From Lagopus muta (taxonomy: Eukaryota; Chordata; Aves; Galliformes; Phasianidae), in the NCBI RefSeq assembly GCF_023343835.1, contig NC_064433.1, forward strand, positions 181,429,777-181,493,776: a stretch of 64,000 nt of DNA, written 5' to 3'. Both the position numbers and the translations under genes were made by a program. Of this stretch, positions 11,822-24,900 are shown one piece after another. The notes below the pieces were generated by a model, which searched no databases, was not told where the DNA came from, and saw only the letters and a program-made list of their open reading frames with translations. Position 1 is the stretch's first letter; each line of letters begins with the position of its first letter.

Positions 11822-12999
11822 ATGACCGAGGTGAAGGCCAAGGAGCCCCGAGCGCCTTCGTCCGCCCGAGACGGGGCGGTGCTGCTGCAGGCTCCCCCCA
11901 GCCGCGGAGAAGCGGAGGGCATCGACGTCGCCCTGGACGGGCTGCTCTACCCCAGAACCAGCGACGAAGGGGAAGAGGACGAGGAGAAGGAGGAAGAGCC
12001 ACAGCAGCGGGAGGAGGAGGAGGACCGGGAGGACCGGGACTGCCCCTCGTACCGGCCGGGCGGCGGCTCGCTTTCCAAGGACTGTCTGGACAGCGTCCTG
12101 GACACCTTCCTGGCTCCCGCGGCTCATGCCACGCCCTGGTCCCTGTTCGGGCCGGAGGTGCCAGAGGTGCCCGTCGCCCCTATGAGCCGCGGACCTGAGC
12201 AGAAGGCTGTGGACGCCGCCCCGGCGGCTCCCGGCCCCTCGCAGCCGAGACCCGGGGCTCCGCTGTGGCCGGGCGCCGACACTCTGAGCGTCGCCGTGAA
12301 AGCGCGTCCGGGAGCCGAGGGCCCCAGCGAGGGCAGAGCCCCGGGGCTGCCCGGCGCCGAGGAGCGCGGCTTCCCGGAGCGGGACGCGGGGCCCGGAGAA
12401 GGCGGCCTGGCGCCCGCCGCGACCGCTTCCCCGGTGGCTGTGGAGCCGGGCGCGGGGCAGGACTACCTGCACGTGCCCATCCTGCCGCTCAACTCTGCCT
12501 TCCTGGCCTCGCGCACACGGCAGCTGCTGGACGTGGAGGCGGCGTACGAGGGCAGCGCCTTCGGACCGCGCTCTTCGCCCTCCGCCCCCGCCGCGGACTT
12601 GTCGGAGTACGGCTACCCGCCGCCCGACGGCAAGGAGGGTCCCTTCGCTTACGGCGACTTCCAGAGCGCGTTGAAGATCAAGGAGGAGGGCGTCGGTCTG
12701 CCCGCCGCCCCCCCTTCGTTCCTGGGCGCCAAGGTTGGCCCCGCCGACTTCGCGCAGCCTCCGCGTGCCGCGCAGGAGCCCTCGTTGGAGTGCGTCCTCT
12801 ACAAGGCCGAGCCGCCCCTCCTGCCCGGCGCGTACGGACCGCCGGCGGCCCCCGACAGCCTGCCGTCCACCTCGGCCGCGCCGCCCGGCCTCTACTCGCC
12901 GCTCGGCCTCAACGGGCACCACCAGGCGCTGGGCTTCCCCGCGGCCGTGCTGAAGGAGGGCCTGCCCCAGCTATGCCCGCCCTACTTGGGCTACGTGCG
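11822..12999 (+). CDS. PGR: PGR coding exon 1: N-terminal transactivation region
   Basis: Encodes residues 1-392 and two bases of Arg393. Visible features are the acidic tract at 48-73 (18 of 26 residues are D or E), the conserved [11 protein letters not shown] segment, the block [11 protein letters not shown] and [11 protein letters not shown] shared with mammalian PR, the SUMO motif IKEE at 286-289, and a proline- and leucine-rich end ([17 protein letters not shown]). The donor is GTGCG|GTAAGG. The intron bases complete an in-frame TAA at 13001-13003, so an unspliced transcript would stop right after residue 393. Long antisense and shifted frames here reflect GC richness only. Confidence 0.97.
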
Positions 13000-15900
13000 G
13001 TAAGGGCTGAGCTCCGCGGTTCTCCTCGGCGAAGCTGGGCTATAGCGGAGATGGTCCCGTGGGGCGCTGGAAGTCAGGCAGGTGCCGAGGGACGTCAAGA
13101 CGGCGTTCCGCTGCCTCGGTTCTAAGTTTAGACGGTAGTTGGGGCTCTATTTCTCTTTTCTCCTGTGTTTTGATGCATGCTGGGGGATGCCAGCGCTGAT
13201 AGGCAGCCAGCGGGGGTATTATTTCTTTAATTTGCAGCTGATGCTCTTGTGGGCACAGTTACAATCTGAGAAAAGCAGCACTTCTGTTATGGTTGCTTAT
13301 TGTGATGTCTTCAGAAATAACTAGCTGCAAAGAAGGGGGGAACGGCATCAGTGTTGCTGATGTCTGAACTGGCAGACGGACAGTGTTGGTAAATATTCTT
13401 CAGATTAGGAGCTCTGATTTGAGAAAAAGTAGTCAATTTCACATAAAAAGTGGAACATTTTGTATGTGCATATGGATTTGCTAGAATGAAATGGCTTACT
13501 GTATGCGAGGCATTATGCATTACCTAGAAATACTTTTAAAAATAAGTATGTGCAGTGCTACTGTTTCAGTAGAGATATCTGGATTTTATCTTAACGATTA
13601 GCTAGACTGTTTTTGTTTGTTTGTTTTCCTTGACAAGATACATAGCAATGCTTTTCACTTTTGGCTTTTCACTTTTGGCTTTTCACTTTTGGCTTTTCAC
13701 TTTTGGCTTTTCACTTTTGGCTTTTCACTTTTGGCTTTTCACTTTTGGCTTTTCACTTTTGGCTTTTCACTTGTCACTTGCCATAACCTGCTCACTGAAT
13801 TGCCTGCTGATCAAAAGCTGCAGCTTTTGCAGAAGTGACATGCTGGTTATTGAGGACTTTTCTAATCGAGATAAAACTTTGTGATTTCCCTTGTGGAGGA
13901 AGTTTTGAAATGCAGTTGATTTCTAATTGGTTCCATCTCTATGCCGTGCTGTGTTGAGGAAAAGATAAGTCAGTATGACTTTGCTCGGAGGACTTGGTGA
14001 GCTGAGGAAGATGGAACATTTTGACAGTGTCTCAAATTGAACCTTTTTATCAAAACCATTTTCAATGAGTAGACACTACTACAAATGTGCCTTTTATCCT
14101 GGTGTAAAGAGAAGCTTAAGCAGAAAGGCAATGCTGCTTTTTTTTTTCCCTTGATTTTCTATAGAGGAAGTTTTTATTGTAGAACTGATTAATTTGGGTA
14201 AGTTGCTAACTGTTGCAAATCTGGATGTTTCATTTCTCTTCTTTTTCTTTTCAAGGCCAGATACAGAAACCAGCCAAAGCTCCCAATACAGCTTTGAATC
14301 ACTACCCCAGAAGATTTGTCTCATCTGTGGCGACGAGGCTTCTGGTTGCCACTATGGAGTACTCACCTGTGGGAGCTGTAAAGTCTTCTTTAAAAGGGCA
14401 ATGGAAGGTACTATATCATACCATTGTTCCTAATTATGTTAAGTAGTTCTTTCTAGGTCTGCAGATAATGTATCCTTTACTTACTGATAATCTTTGAAAG
14501 CATGATTACTGTCATTTTTTGGCAACTCTATTTAAGTATTACAGTGAATACTAACTAAATTCTTTCATCATTAACTTCACTGGTATTCCTTTTTTACTTT
14601 CTTTGTTGGCTGTTTGTTGTTAATATAAATATTAGGAGATCATGGGGTTGGTGGAAATGTTTTGTTTTCTTTGAATATTTATGAAAAATCTGTATTTGCA
14701 GGATGTTACTGATTGATAAAGACATACAGAGAAGGTCAGTACAGTTAGACCAGCAAAAAACTTGGCTTTTACCTAGCCTCTTCATACCTACCTTTTTTTT
14801 TTTAAAAAAAAAAAAAAAAAAGTCTTTTCCAAAGTCTGATCCTACAGTGAAGAAATATGTTGTTTTTTTTGTTTGTTTGTTTGTTTCAGCAAGAAAATTA
14901 GAATAATGGGCAACAAACTCGGAAAGCTGAACTGTGACAACAGAAACAACAGGGGTTGTATATAAAACAGAAGTTTTATTGGAAGAATGACAAGTGAACA
15001 TGAGCTAGATGATCAAATGGGGTTACTTGGTTTATGCATTAGTTGCAATCTGCAGGGAGTTGTTTATAATGATGGACTCCTTTCATGAAGCGCAGAATAT
15101 AATTATTAGCATTGAAATAATCTCATTCATAGATCAATCTCTTAATTTCATTTACACTTGAAGCGCTTCTTCACTTCTTTCTAGTCAGAAATAAAGGTGA
15201 CAAATTACTCCTCTTTAAAAAGAATATTTTAATTTTAAATACAAGTGAAAATAGTGCTTAAAATTCACAGAGTCAAAGTAATAAATTCATTTGAGACATT
15301 TTCCTTACAGAATGTCTCCTTCCCCTTCATTTTTTGGCACAGGAATGGTTGATGCACCTTTAAAAAATTTAATACTCCTACCCATGTTTCTTTAAGAATT
15401 ATTTGTGCGAATAACATATTTGACTTTTTGAGTGCAAAGTTATCATCAGCCCTGTTTTTTATATACTTTCCATAAGGTACACAATAAGAAATTAAAAAAA
15501 AAAAAAAAAAGACTCCAAATAGATTACTTGGGCTGCCTGCTGGATTTTCTGTATTTAGATTTCTCTTTCATATCATTGCACAGTTGTCCAGTGCATACAT
15601 GACAAGGGACGTAATGTAGTGCTTTTGGGTTAGTCACAAAATGCCTATTTTCTATTTTAATCGAATAGGTAATCTCAGATATGTTGGCTATTTCAAATCT
15701 AATAGCAAATGTATTTATTTTTTTTTCCCCTAACAAAACCCACTATTCATACACCGTTCATTTTACTTATTCCTAGTGTGTAAGAAGTGCAGTATTAAAT
15801 AAATACTTCCTTTGGGATGGAACTGACCATCACGTTATCCAGAAAACTCCATTTTCCATATCTAACCTTTTTGAAATAACTATTTGAAGCTGTGCAGGTG

Positions 15901-18900
15901 AATCTAGGAAAGTTTCTATGCTGAGTGTGATTTAATTTGAGTAGAGCTAATGGATATCTGTATATTGTGACAGTAGTCCAGAATTGTATGTGGATAACTA
16001 AGATGAAATTATAGATTTAAATTCTTCTAGAATGTTGGCAATAAATTCTTATATATTTCTACAATTTAGCAAAGCTTTTGTTATTTGGGTTCCTGACATG
16101 GTCTATGTGCCTATATGCATAAATAAAATGATGGTCTCAGTATGGTAAGTATATTTCGTTCGAAATAGAATCCCAAGCAGTAAACCCAAACTGCAAGGCT
16201 TTTAGTGAAGGTGAGGGGGATGCAGAAGAACAGATAGGGAAAAAAGGTAGTGCTGGCAGTGGGGAGAAGAAAATGCAGATAGCAAATAAATATACCAGTA
16301 TTTTAGGAAGTATTTCTCTGCATTCAGAGGTGGTCTGAATGGTTGGTTTTGGTTGGTTGCCTGCAAGAGTTGATTTATGTACCCATTGATTCAATTGTAC
16401 AAGTTGCAAAGGTTTTTAAAAATACTCAAAGTTCTCATTTGGTTATCAAGAAAATCATAGAAGTTACTTTTATTTATACTTAGAGAGGAAAACTGAAAGC
16501 ACAAACCTGAACTCAATAAGTTGATGTGGTAGTATCGTTTGTTTTTGTGAGCTGAGGGTGATGAGTAGTTTGAAGTTGTCAGTCAAAGAATATTCAGAGT
16601 TAACATTTAAAATGCTTTAAAGAATTACTGTATGTGCAAATTAATTTGCTCTTGGTGTCAGGCATTTTTTAAGTGCTACCAGTTTATCAAAATTATGGTC
16701 ACAAAAACAGTTGTTATAAAATTGCCAGCGGAGCTTATAGGAAAATGAAGTTTAGGAAGTGAGTTCTTCCTCATTTTTCTTTAAATTGACAAATGGTCTT
16801 TAATATCTTACAGAGATATCTTCATATAAAACCGTGTAAAGCTGTTAATTTTTGCTTTATATTTGTAAAAGCATTTGCCTTCCTTTGCCTTTTTTCACAG
16901 CGACAAGTGGTTGTGGGAATCAGAAGTGTTTGAGGCCAACATGAATACATGGCACTGCAGCAGATGAGTTAGGAATTAACTCTTGGTTTGTTTGAATGTC
17001 TGGGACCCTACTACAACTGGTTATATGGCAGATTTGTCTGGTTTTAATATGTGCTTCAAGTTCAGGATGAGAGCACTGTATGAGTAGCACTGTTAGGGAC
17101 TGTGCTCAGCAGCAGCAGCTAACACTTGACTGGTGAGAAACAGACTTCTCTCTGAGACCTAAATTTGGCAAATTCTGCTGGATAAAAAGTATTTTCCATC
17201 AGAGTTTTCACTGTCTCTGCATAAGGGTAGAGGAGGGTAATGAGTTGAGGATGAGCTACATCTACGCTGTGAAGGCTGTTGTTTTGTGCAGCCTTTCTGA
17301 TAAGGTTTATCTGACTTGTGCTGTGTACAAGCAGCCTATGATGGAAGTGTGATTCACTACATACGTACTGAAATACTGTGCATCAGGAATGTTGCTACGT
17401 TGTGCTTTTTCATAGCTTAAAAAACAGAGCAGTGTGTCAAACATTGATTAAAATGACCCAGGGCCCATTACAAAACCCTCTTTCTGAACAGTGAAGTGCT
17501 GTACTGTACAGACCTTTTCATCTATGAAATTAAGGTATCAACTGTAAAAAGTTCCCTTTCTCTTAATTCTTCAGTGTTTTCCATTTGTTAATCTCACTTT
17601 CCAGGGTCTGTGGATTGGGATTTGGTGCAGTGTGTACTGTATATCTGCCAGCTGCAAACACTGCATGTAGCAGAGAAGGCATGCATGCTTCATGTTGAGA
17701 AATACAGATGTTTTTCAATTAATTTATGTAATATTACTAAACATTTTCGTTTTGTATGTGACCAAAATATGATAGCACACAGTAAATTTATTTTCAAATT
17801 CAAACATTTGAAATAATCTCCACGAAGGTCATAAAGATCAACTGGACAATTTCATTTGTGAGAGAAAAGAATTTGCCTTATGAAAAGGGAAATAAGATCT
17901 GTGCTGATATGTAACTGTGTCTTCATCGTATACAAATATACATTGCTCAGTTGTTTGGCAGACAGTAATTTGCTGATCTGCATGCTGCACAGTGGTGTGT
18001 GCTAGGATTGTGTTTGTTCTGGTGCTAAGTGATGCTGGGCTGCTTGCAGTTCTCATTATGCCTTCGTACTGCTTTCCTGATAGGGACTACTTAGAATGCC
18101 ATCAGCTGCAGAAATGTCAATTAGCCAAATTTTGGGCTTAACTTTATGCAGCATGTTTAGAAGCAGTATTGAATATTGCATCTTTTCAGGTGGAATGGGA
18201 GTTCTTTCAGATAGTGTAAAACCACTTTCGGTACGGAGCACCAGCACCAGACTGCTCTGTACTACTGAGGTTGCTTTGTTCTAACTTTAGATCTGCACAA
18301 TAGGAGTAACCTGAGTTACTCATCTGAAGTTCATTGTATAGTGAATGGAGAGAAGTGGGAACTTCTAGGAAGTAATTCACTGACTTATTTCAGATATCTA
18401 CTGATGATGAAAATGGCAGTGCTCTCGCTAACTGCTCTCTGTACTGAGCATAAAGGCAGTGTCAGGTGATGATGTGAGCAGTCTGCTCTTGGTGTTATGA
18501 ATCTCACCCACGCCACAAAGGTAGCTAATACCTTTTCAGACTACATAATAAATGTGACAGTTATTTAAAGTAATCATCGGGCAGTGTGATCTCGTGGGTG
18601 GCAGCTCTGCCCAGGGCAGGGAGGTTGGAACTTTATGATCTTCAAGGTCCTTTCCAACCTGAGCCATTCTGCGATTCTTTTTCTAGTCAAACTACTAGTT
18701 ACTAAACAAGCATTTAAGTTTGACAGTGTCCATCTCCTCATTCGATGCACCTGTTCCACAAAACTGGTGATTACTGATAAAGAGCGGTTCTTTAGGGGCT
18801 ACCAAAGGAAAGACTTAGCCAAGTATCCTTTGTATGTTAGTCTGCCATGTGCACAGTGATACGTGGTTGCACTTCAGAATGTTCTTTTTATAACTGGTTG

Positions 18901-21900
18901 CAAATCCTGTGTTCTGACAAGTGGCTGTTGCTTAATATCATTAATGTTGTCATCCTTAACATCCTTTAATGTTTGAGTGTGTTTCAGCAACCTGGGATCT
19001 GCTGCGGTTAAAATATAGGAATTACATGCTACACTGAGACATGAGAACGTTACCCTGTTCTTCTCATATAGTTACATAATCTTCCATTATCTGCAGAGGC
19101 AATATTTTATGTGAGAATTGCTGTACCAGTCTGAAGGCATTTACAATGTGGGTGTATGTATTTGAGTTAATCACTGTGGGCATCCTTTGAAGAGACACTA
19201 TTAAGAAACCCAAATTTAGACACCTACTCAAGGTTAAAATAAATTCTAAAGTACCTGCTTTTCCTCTAATGCCCAAGAATGGGGTGTATGTTACTTATTC
19301 TGCTGAGTGTCCACACTTGAGAATCTAGTCAGCTAAATGAAGCCCTTCTTCAAGATTTTCAAGCAGTTTGTTGTTGTTTGGATATTTTGATCAGGGGGCA
19401 GCAGTATCTGTTTATTTATTTATTTATTTATTTAAATACATCTTTTTTCTACTAATATTTCTGTTTTTCTGCCTTTGTTTCTCTTATGAGTGACCCTTTA
19501 TTACTCTTACGAGTGACTCTTATCCCACACATTCAATTGTCGGACAAGTCAAAGAATAAGAGAAGATATATATTGAAGACGTCATCAAGGCAATATGCTG
19601 TAATATTGACACTGATATAGATGTTAGGGTGACTGAAATGCAGATATGTAGGTTGTTCTGAAAGTAATGCCTCGTATTTATTTACATGGAAACTACAACA
19701 GGTACAAAGACCACGATAATACTACCTGTTAGAAAAAATTCTCAACTACAAAATGCTATTTTTCAACGTAGTCACAAGCACTAGCTATGCACAAAAGCTA
19801 GCTATTAACAAAAGCTTGCATTCTGAATTCTGTGCTTGTAAAAGTCTGCACCAGTGGAGCTGTGACCACTGCTGAAACACACCACCCAGCACCTCACTGT
19901 GCTCACATTCACTGTTTGGTCTCCATAAACAATGTGAATGGGTGCCATTTTTTCCATATGGTAGAATTCAGTTCCACACCTTTTCTTCACATGCACTTCT
20001 GTGTCAGACACTGTTTTGTCACACCACTCCTCTGCTGCCATCTATCACACATCTACAAAATGTAAGAGAATATGGCAGGAAGGTTCAACATCTACTGCCA
20101 TACACTGACATCTGCCTCTAATGTTATGGGCCAATACCATTAAAAAGAAGGCATTACATTTGGAGCAGCTCTCATATAATGCTTCTTACATTGGTAGAAG
20201 ACTACAGCAGTCTGGGATCAGAAGTAAAAATGGTACTGTGATGATGCATATGTTTGAAACAGTTGAAGTGCTTTTAAAGTAGATTGTATGTTTAAATCCC
20301 ATGATCTGTGTTTTATAAGAAATATGCTCCTCACTGACTATAAGCTGTTAATTTTATCATTTTACATATTTCTACCAGTAATATACTTCACTCAAAAATG
20401 GTGATCATGGAACGTTGCCATAAAACAAACTGGAGATGCTGACTTGTGGAAGCCAGCATGATTTTCTGGAAGATATTGGCTATGCAGAATTCTTACACCT
20501 ATCAGTTTTTGTAGTTAGGCAGAAAGTCTTTATGTCTTTCAGGATGTTACCTGAAAAAAAAGCAGATAAAATCAATGTGAAAGAGTAATCCTGATTTTGC
20601 AGTTTGTAATGGTTAATATAATGGACATTTTTATTTTTCTTTTTTTTTTGTCCAGTTGCTGATGGTGGAATAGATGGGGAAATCAAAAAGATTTTTAAAA
20701 GGGTTATAACTTCCAACTACCTAGAAGTGAATGAAAATGGGGTAATTATGCTTAATTGTTCTGTTTTGGAGATAAAAACAATGTGTTGCTGTCTAGAGAA
20801 GTAGCTTTGGAAGGAAAAAGTGGCATTGCAGTGTTCACAGCAGAAGGCAGGATGATTTTCAGATCAGGATAAAGCATAAGAAAGGGGTCAGTCAAGGATG
20901 GTACGGATACTGGAAGTGTTTTGTTCAAGAGAAGAAAAGCAAGGATAGTTTTGAAAATGCAGCTTCCCTTTTAAAGAAGCACGTTTTACTCACTTAGCAA
21001 ATAAAATTTGTCAGATGTTTAAACAACAGACAACAGACTGGGCGTATATGAGAAGTTTGTTGATCTGTCAATCTGCTCAGCAAATAAGGTATAATGTAAG
21101 ATACATCAGGTTTGACTTAGGAATGAACATTTTATGATTTTGCTTTCTTTTTGAAACAAAATATTTTAATTCAGCCTGTTTTTTCATCACATGAAGTGAA
21201 GGCAGAGCAGTGAAGGACTAACTTCACAAAGGAACTGCTGGTACCTGCTATGCTCACAAACCCCATCACTGAGTGCATAGAAGTGGTAAGGCAGTTGCAC
21301 AGGGTGTAAAACTGTGTCTGTCATCTTTGGTCCCTTGAGGGAGTCAAACACACTTTTCTGTCCTTGCAACACTGTCCTCAAGGCTGTTGGATTACTTGGA
21401 CTGCAATCACTGTTCACTATTTTCATCTTTTACTATATCGATGCAAGGAGAAGAAAAGTTTCCAGAATGGAATATACTCCCATGTTACTCTTCTATCCAC
21501 TCTTTGCCCTCTTTGATCCACTGAATCCTAAGTCCTTTGCTGTGAGGCAGATACGCTTCAATAGCAAGTCTTTAATATTACTTTATAGTCCTTATAGAGT
21601 AGCTGATTATTTGTGTGAGTGCATCTGTGCTGAACTGCAGCCAGCCTACACAGAAGCTGTACACTTGTTTGCAAACTCTCATTTCTTCCTGTCTGCAAAT
21701 AAAAGTGCTTTGTAGAGCTCTAGACCGGACACCTGCTTAAGATTTGGGAAAAGTTAATTTTGATTCTAATGGTCAAAGAGGGGAATTTAATGGAAGTCCC
21801 CCAGCTAAGCACTAAGCTTTTTGTAGATGGTATTTGGTAAGGTCAGTGAGAGATGTGGTTTGTTCTTAAGTAGTTAGAGACTAAGTCTCACTTTAGTCTC

Positions 21901-24900
21901 ATCTTGTAGAGAAAATGTTAGTGCAGTGGAGGAGTTGGTATTAAATAATAAATAAGTATTATTTGAGGTGTCTGAAATCTTGAAGATTGCAGTGGTGTAC
22001 AGGGACACATGAGGAACAAATTCTCAATATGACCAACTGTAGTACAGATTCTTGGTTCTGTGAGATGCACGCTCATGAACACACACAGTGAAAGGCAAGC
22101 TCAGCACACACTTGCTGTTCTGCAGATAGGAACAATGTAAAAGTGGTGGTTTCAGATGAGATCAAAGGTCAGACAAGTTGCATTTCCTATTTCTGAAGAG
22201 GAACAAGCTGCACTTTTTGCCTGGTTATGGGAAACACTGATAGAGTCAGTCCAAATCCAGAGTAATCCTTATCTGTTATATTAGTTTCACTTTCAGGAGT
22301 CAAAAGTATGCTCAAAAACTTCATCTGCGCCATTGTGTTCAGTACACATTTGTGTAACTGTTTTCCATTTTGTTTTGAAACCACGGGAACCACTGAAGGT
22401 GGGTTAGTGAACAACTAATTCCTTTGTATTTTAAATCTACTATCTTAATTGTTTTTGTTTTTTTTTTTTAATAGTCCTTATGATATGAAAAATATTTTAA
22501 GAGGTAAAGAGCATATTGAGAGAAAATTATTGAGCAGAACCTGGCTTTCAGGAAGGTAGAAGTTAATGCTGGAAAGTGTTTGTCAATAAAATCATTCACA
22601 AAGAGATATGGTATCTATTTACTGTTTTTAGATATTTTATATATTTAATCTGTTTTAATATTTAACCAAAAGATTTCTGAAACACTGTCATGTGTGTTGT
22701 GAATAGTGGTTGTTCAATGGTGGTATGGGCTGATTCTGTGAGACAGTGTTGCACGGTAAGAGTGGTACAGGGAGACAGAATCAGCTGTGGGAGAGAAGAT
22801 TTGAGAAAATGCTTTTGTTTGTAGGCAGTAGGAAATGAGAGTTCTCAAACAAGGGTGTTGCTTCTGTGCAGACTGGCAGCAGCTCAGCACAGATGTACTC
22901 ACACAAATAGCTGGCTGCCTGCGTGTGGTTCTCCCTGTGCAGATACATTTTCCATATTTTGCATATCTGCAAAATTTCAGCAACTCCAATAGTGCACTCA
23001 AATGACTTTAAGTGACTTAAGGTATGTCAGTCAGCTAAGTGAATCGTGTAGTTTTTAAAGACACTGTACATGTACATAACACAGAATTTCTCTGTTAGTT
23101 ATTAGTGCAGATTTACAGTTGTAGTTCCCTGTTTCCATTAGGACTTCCACATTTACTCACATAAATGAACACAGATGGGGGTTAAGAAGAGTGCTATCCT
23201 ATGACAGTCTGGAGTACATGAGTAACAGGTGAAATCTCCATGTTTTCTTCACACCTAAGTTACAAGCTGAAGCTTTGAGAGGTTGAGAGAAAACTATAAT
23301 GTGCATTTTTAAGGACAGGTGAAAAATAAACACGTTTTGGAAACTACATTGGGAGAAAGCTTCCTAGGAAGAGGTGGTTGCTAGAAGGCTTTTAGGTTCA
23401 TATTTTAGTATGAGATATGAATTTAAATCTTTACTTTCTGACCTGGGCTCCAGTGATTACACTGCTGTCTTGGTATTTGTGTTTTTCTTTCCCAGTTAAA
23501 ATGGCATGAAAGATACTGAGTGACAAGCTGCCAGTTGAGCAGGAATTTTGTCTTTACTGGGATCTTTGGATACTTTATCAGTACGTGCGTTTAATATCAC
23601 TGCAATACCCATATATTAAAGTGAATCAATTAATACATGGGTGATCCTAAAGAGCATAATTTGGAATTTAATCAAATATCTTTGTGTTTTCCCTTTCCTA
23701 CACAGTTAGTCCTTCAGATGGTTGTCTGTACTTAAATAGTAATATTGAGCAAGTAGTAGTTTCTCAGAATCCAGCTCTGGACAGCAGTAGAAAAACAGAC
23801 GCAGTTTTGGATGTGATTGTTTATTCAGATTTTTCTATCTGTGAAATCCAACCAGATAACTGAGATAACTAAAAAAGCCCTAACAGCTGAAACTATACAA
23901 AATACTAGGTGAACATCATATGTGTTCCAAATCAGAATCAGTGGAATACACATAAAGATGGGAGCTACTGAGGGAGAGGTTGGATAGCAGTGAGCAGAAT
24001 GGAAAATCATGTGAAATATAATTCAAACTCAGGATGCGGTTGTGGCTTCTTTATAGCCTGCAAATGAGGAAGTGGTTGACAAGTGTTAAAACTCATGATT
24101 TTATCTGTGTAATCTCACAAGGGGGTTTAGTGGGCAGGGTGTTGGCTTTTTCCTTTGTTCTTTTTTTAATGCTGGTTTCTTCTTAATGGGAGAAATAAAC
24201 CAGGTAAACATATAAGAAAGACTGTGTCACTGGTCTTTAGTAGATTGCAAATACAATGTATTAAATGGGAATGAAATAGTACTTACTTTTTGAACATCTA
24301 AGCAAATTCTTATTTCACAGTATGCACTGGACAGAGGGATTCTTTAATCCTTTCTAATCTTAAACTCAAAGGTGGAGTGCTATGTTCAGTAGAACATATG
24401 AAAACTGCTCGAGTGTTTCTAATTATAATTCATTTGCAGTTTGTTCTGCAGAATTGAAAGCATTTGTTCTGTTCTGGATTTGTAATAAGCAGTTGATGAG
24501 TTGTTATGTAGTGTTAAAGTAGCTCCTGCATTTTCAGCTGAAGAGGAAGTTGGATCTGTTGATAAACCCTATGTTATGATGAGGTTTATAAGGGCTGTAG
24601 TGAACCTTAAATGTGCATAACGGTGAATTTTAAGTTTTTCAATGTCTTGCACTCTTTAGCAATATTAAATTTAAATGTGCATGAGTATAAATCATGCTAT
24701 TAACTTCTGTTGCCATTGCTGCTTCCACTCGAGCTTTTTAGCCTCTTTTGGCAGTGAGAGCACACCCTTGGGGTGCTGAGGGTGCATAGCACGTGCTGGT
24801 AGCAAGAGCATTTCTGCATACAGATATCATTTTAGAACATGTGAACACTTTGAGTGTTTGCAGAGTAATGTTTCATGATATTACAGTAGCTTTGGTAGAT

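Larger units (their letters stand above)
11190..13130 (+). promoter_or_regulatory. CpG island covering the PGR promoter, 5' UTR and exon 1
   Basis: Base composition changes sharply from AT-rich to GC-rich and CpG-dense near 11190 and returns to AT-rich after about 13130. A clean Sp1-type GC box (GGGGCGGGG) lies at 11574-11582. No TATA box was recognised near the expected start. This matches the usual CpG-island promoter of progesterone receptor genes. The transcription start cannot be fixed from sequence alone. The frame of the receptor stays open upstream to about 11336, but it has no AUG before 11822. Confidence 0.8.

Noticed and set aside
11669-12922. 417-codon minus-strand open frame opposite PGR exon 1
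   Set aside because: It is an antisense shadow of GC-rich coding sequence, an arginine-, glycine- and alanine-rich low-complexity product with no domain.
12265-13125. 286-codon plus-strand frame overlapping exon 1
   Set aside because: It is the +1 frame of the same CpG-rich exon and runs through the verified splice donor. The peptide is arginine-rich with no recognisable domain.
13617-13884. Two hydrophobic open frames (FTFGFSLLA repeats)
   Set aside because: They are produced entirely by the 14-bp minisatellite and disappear outside it.
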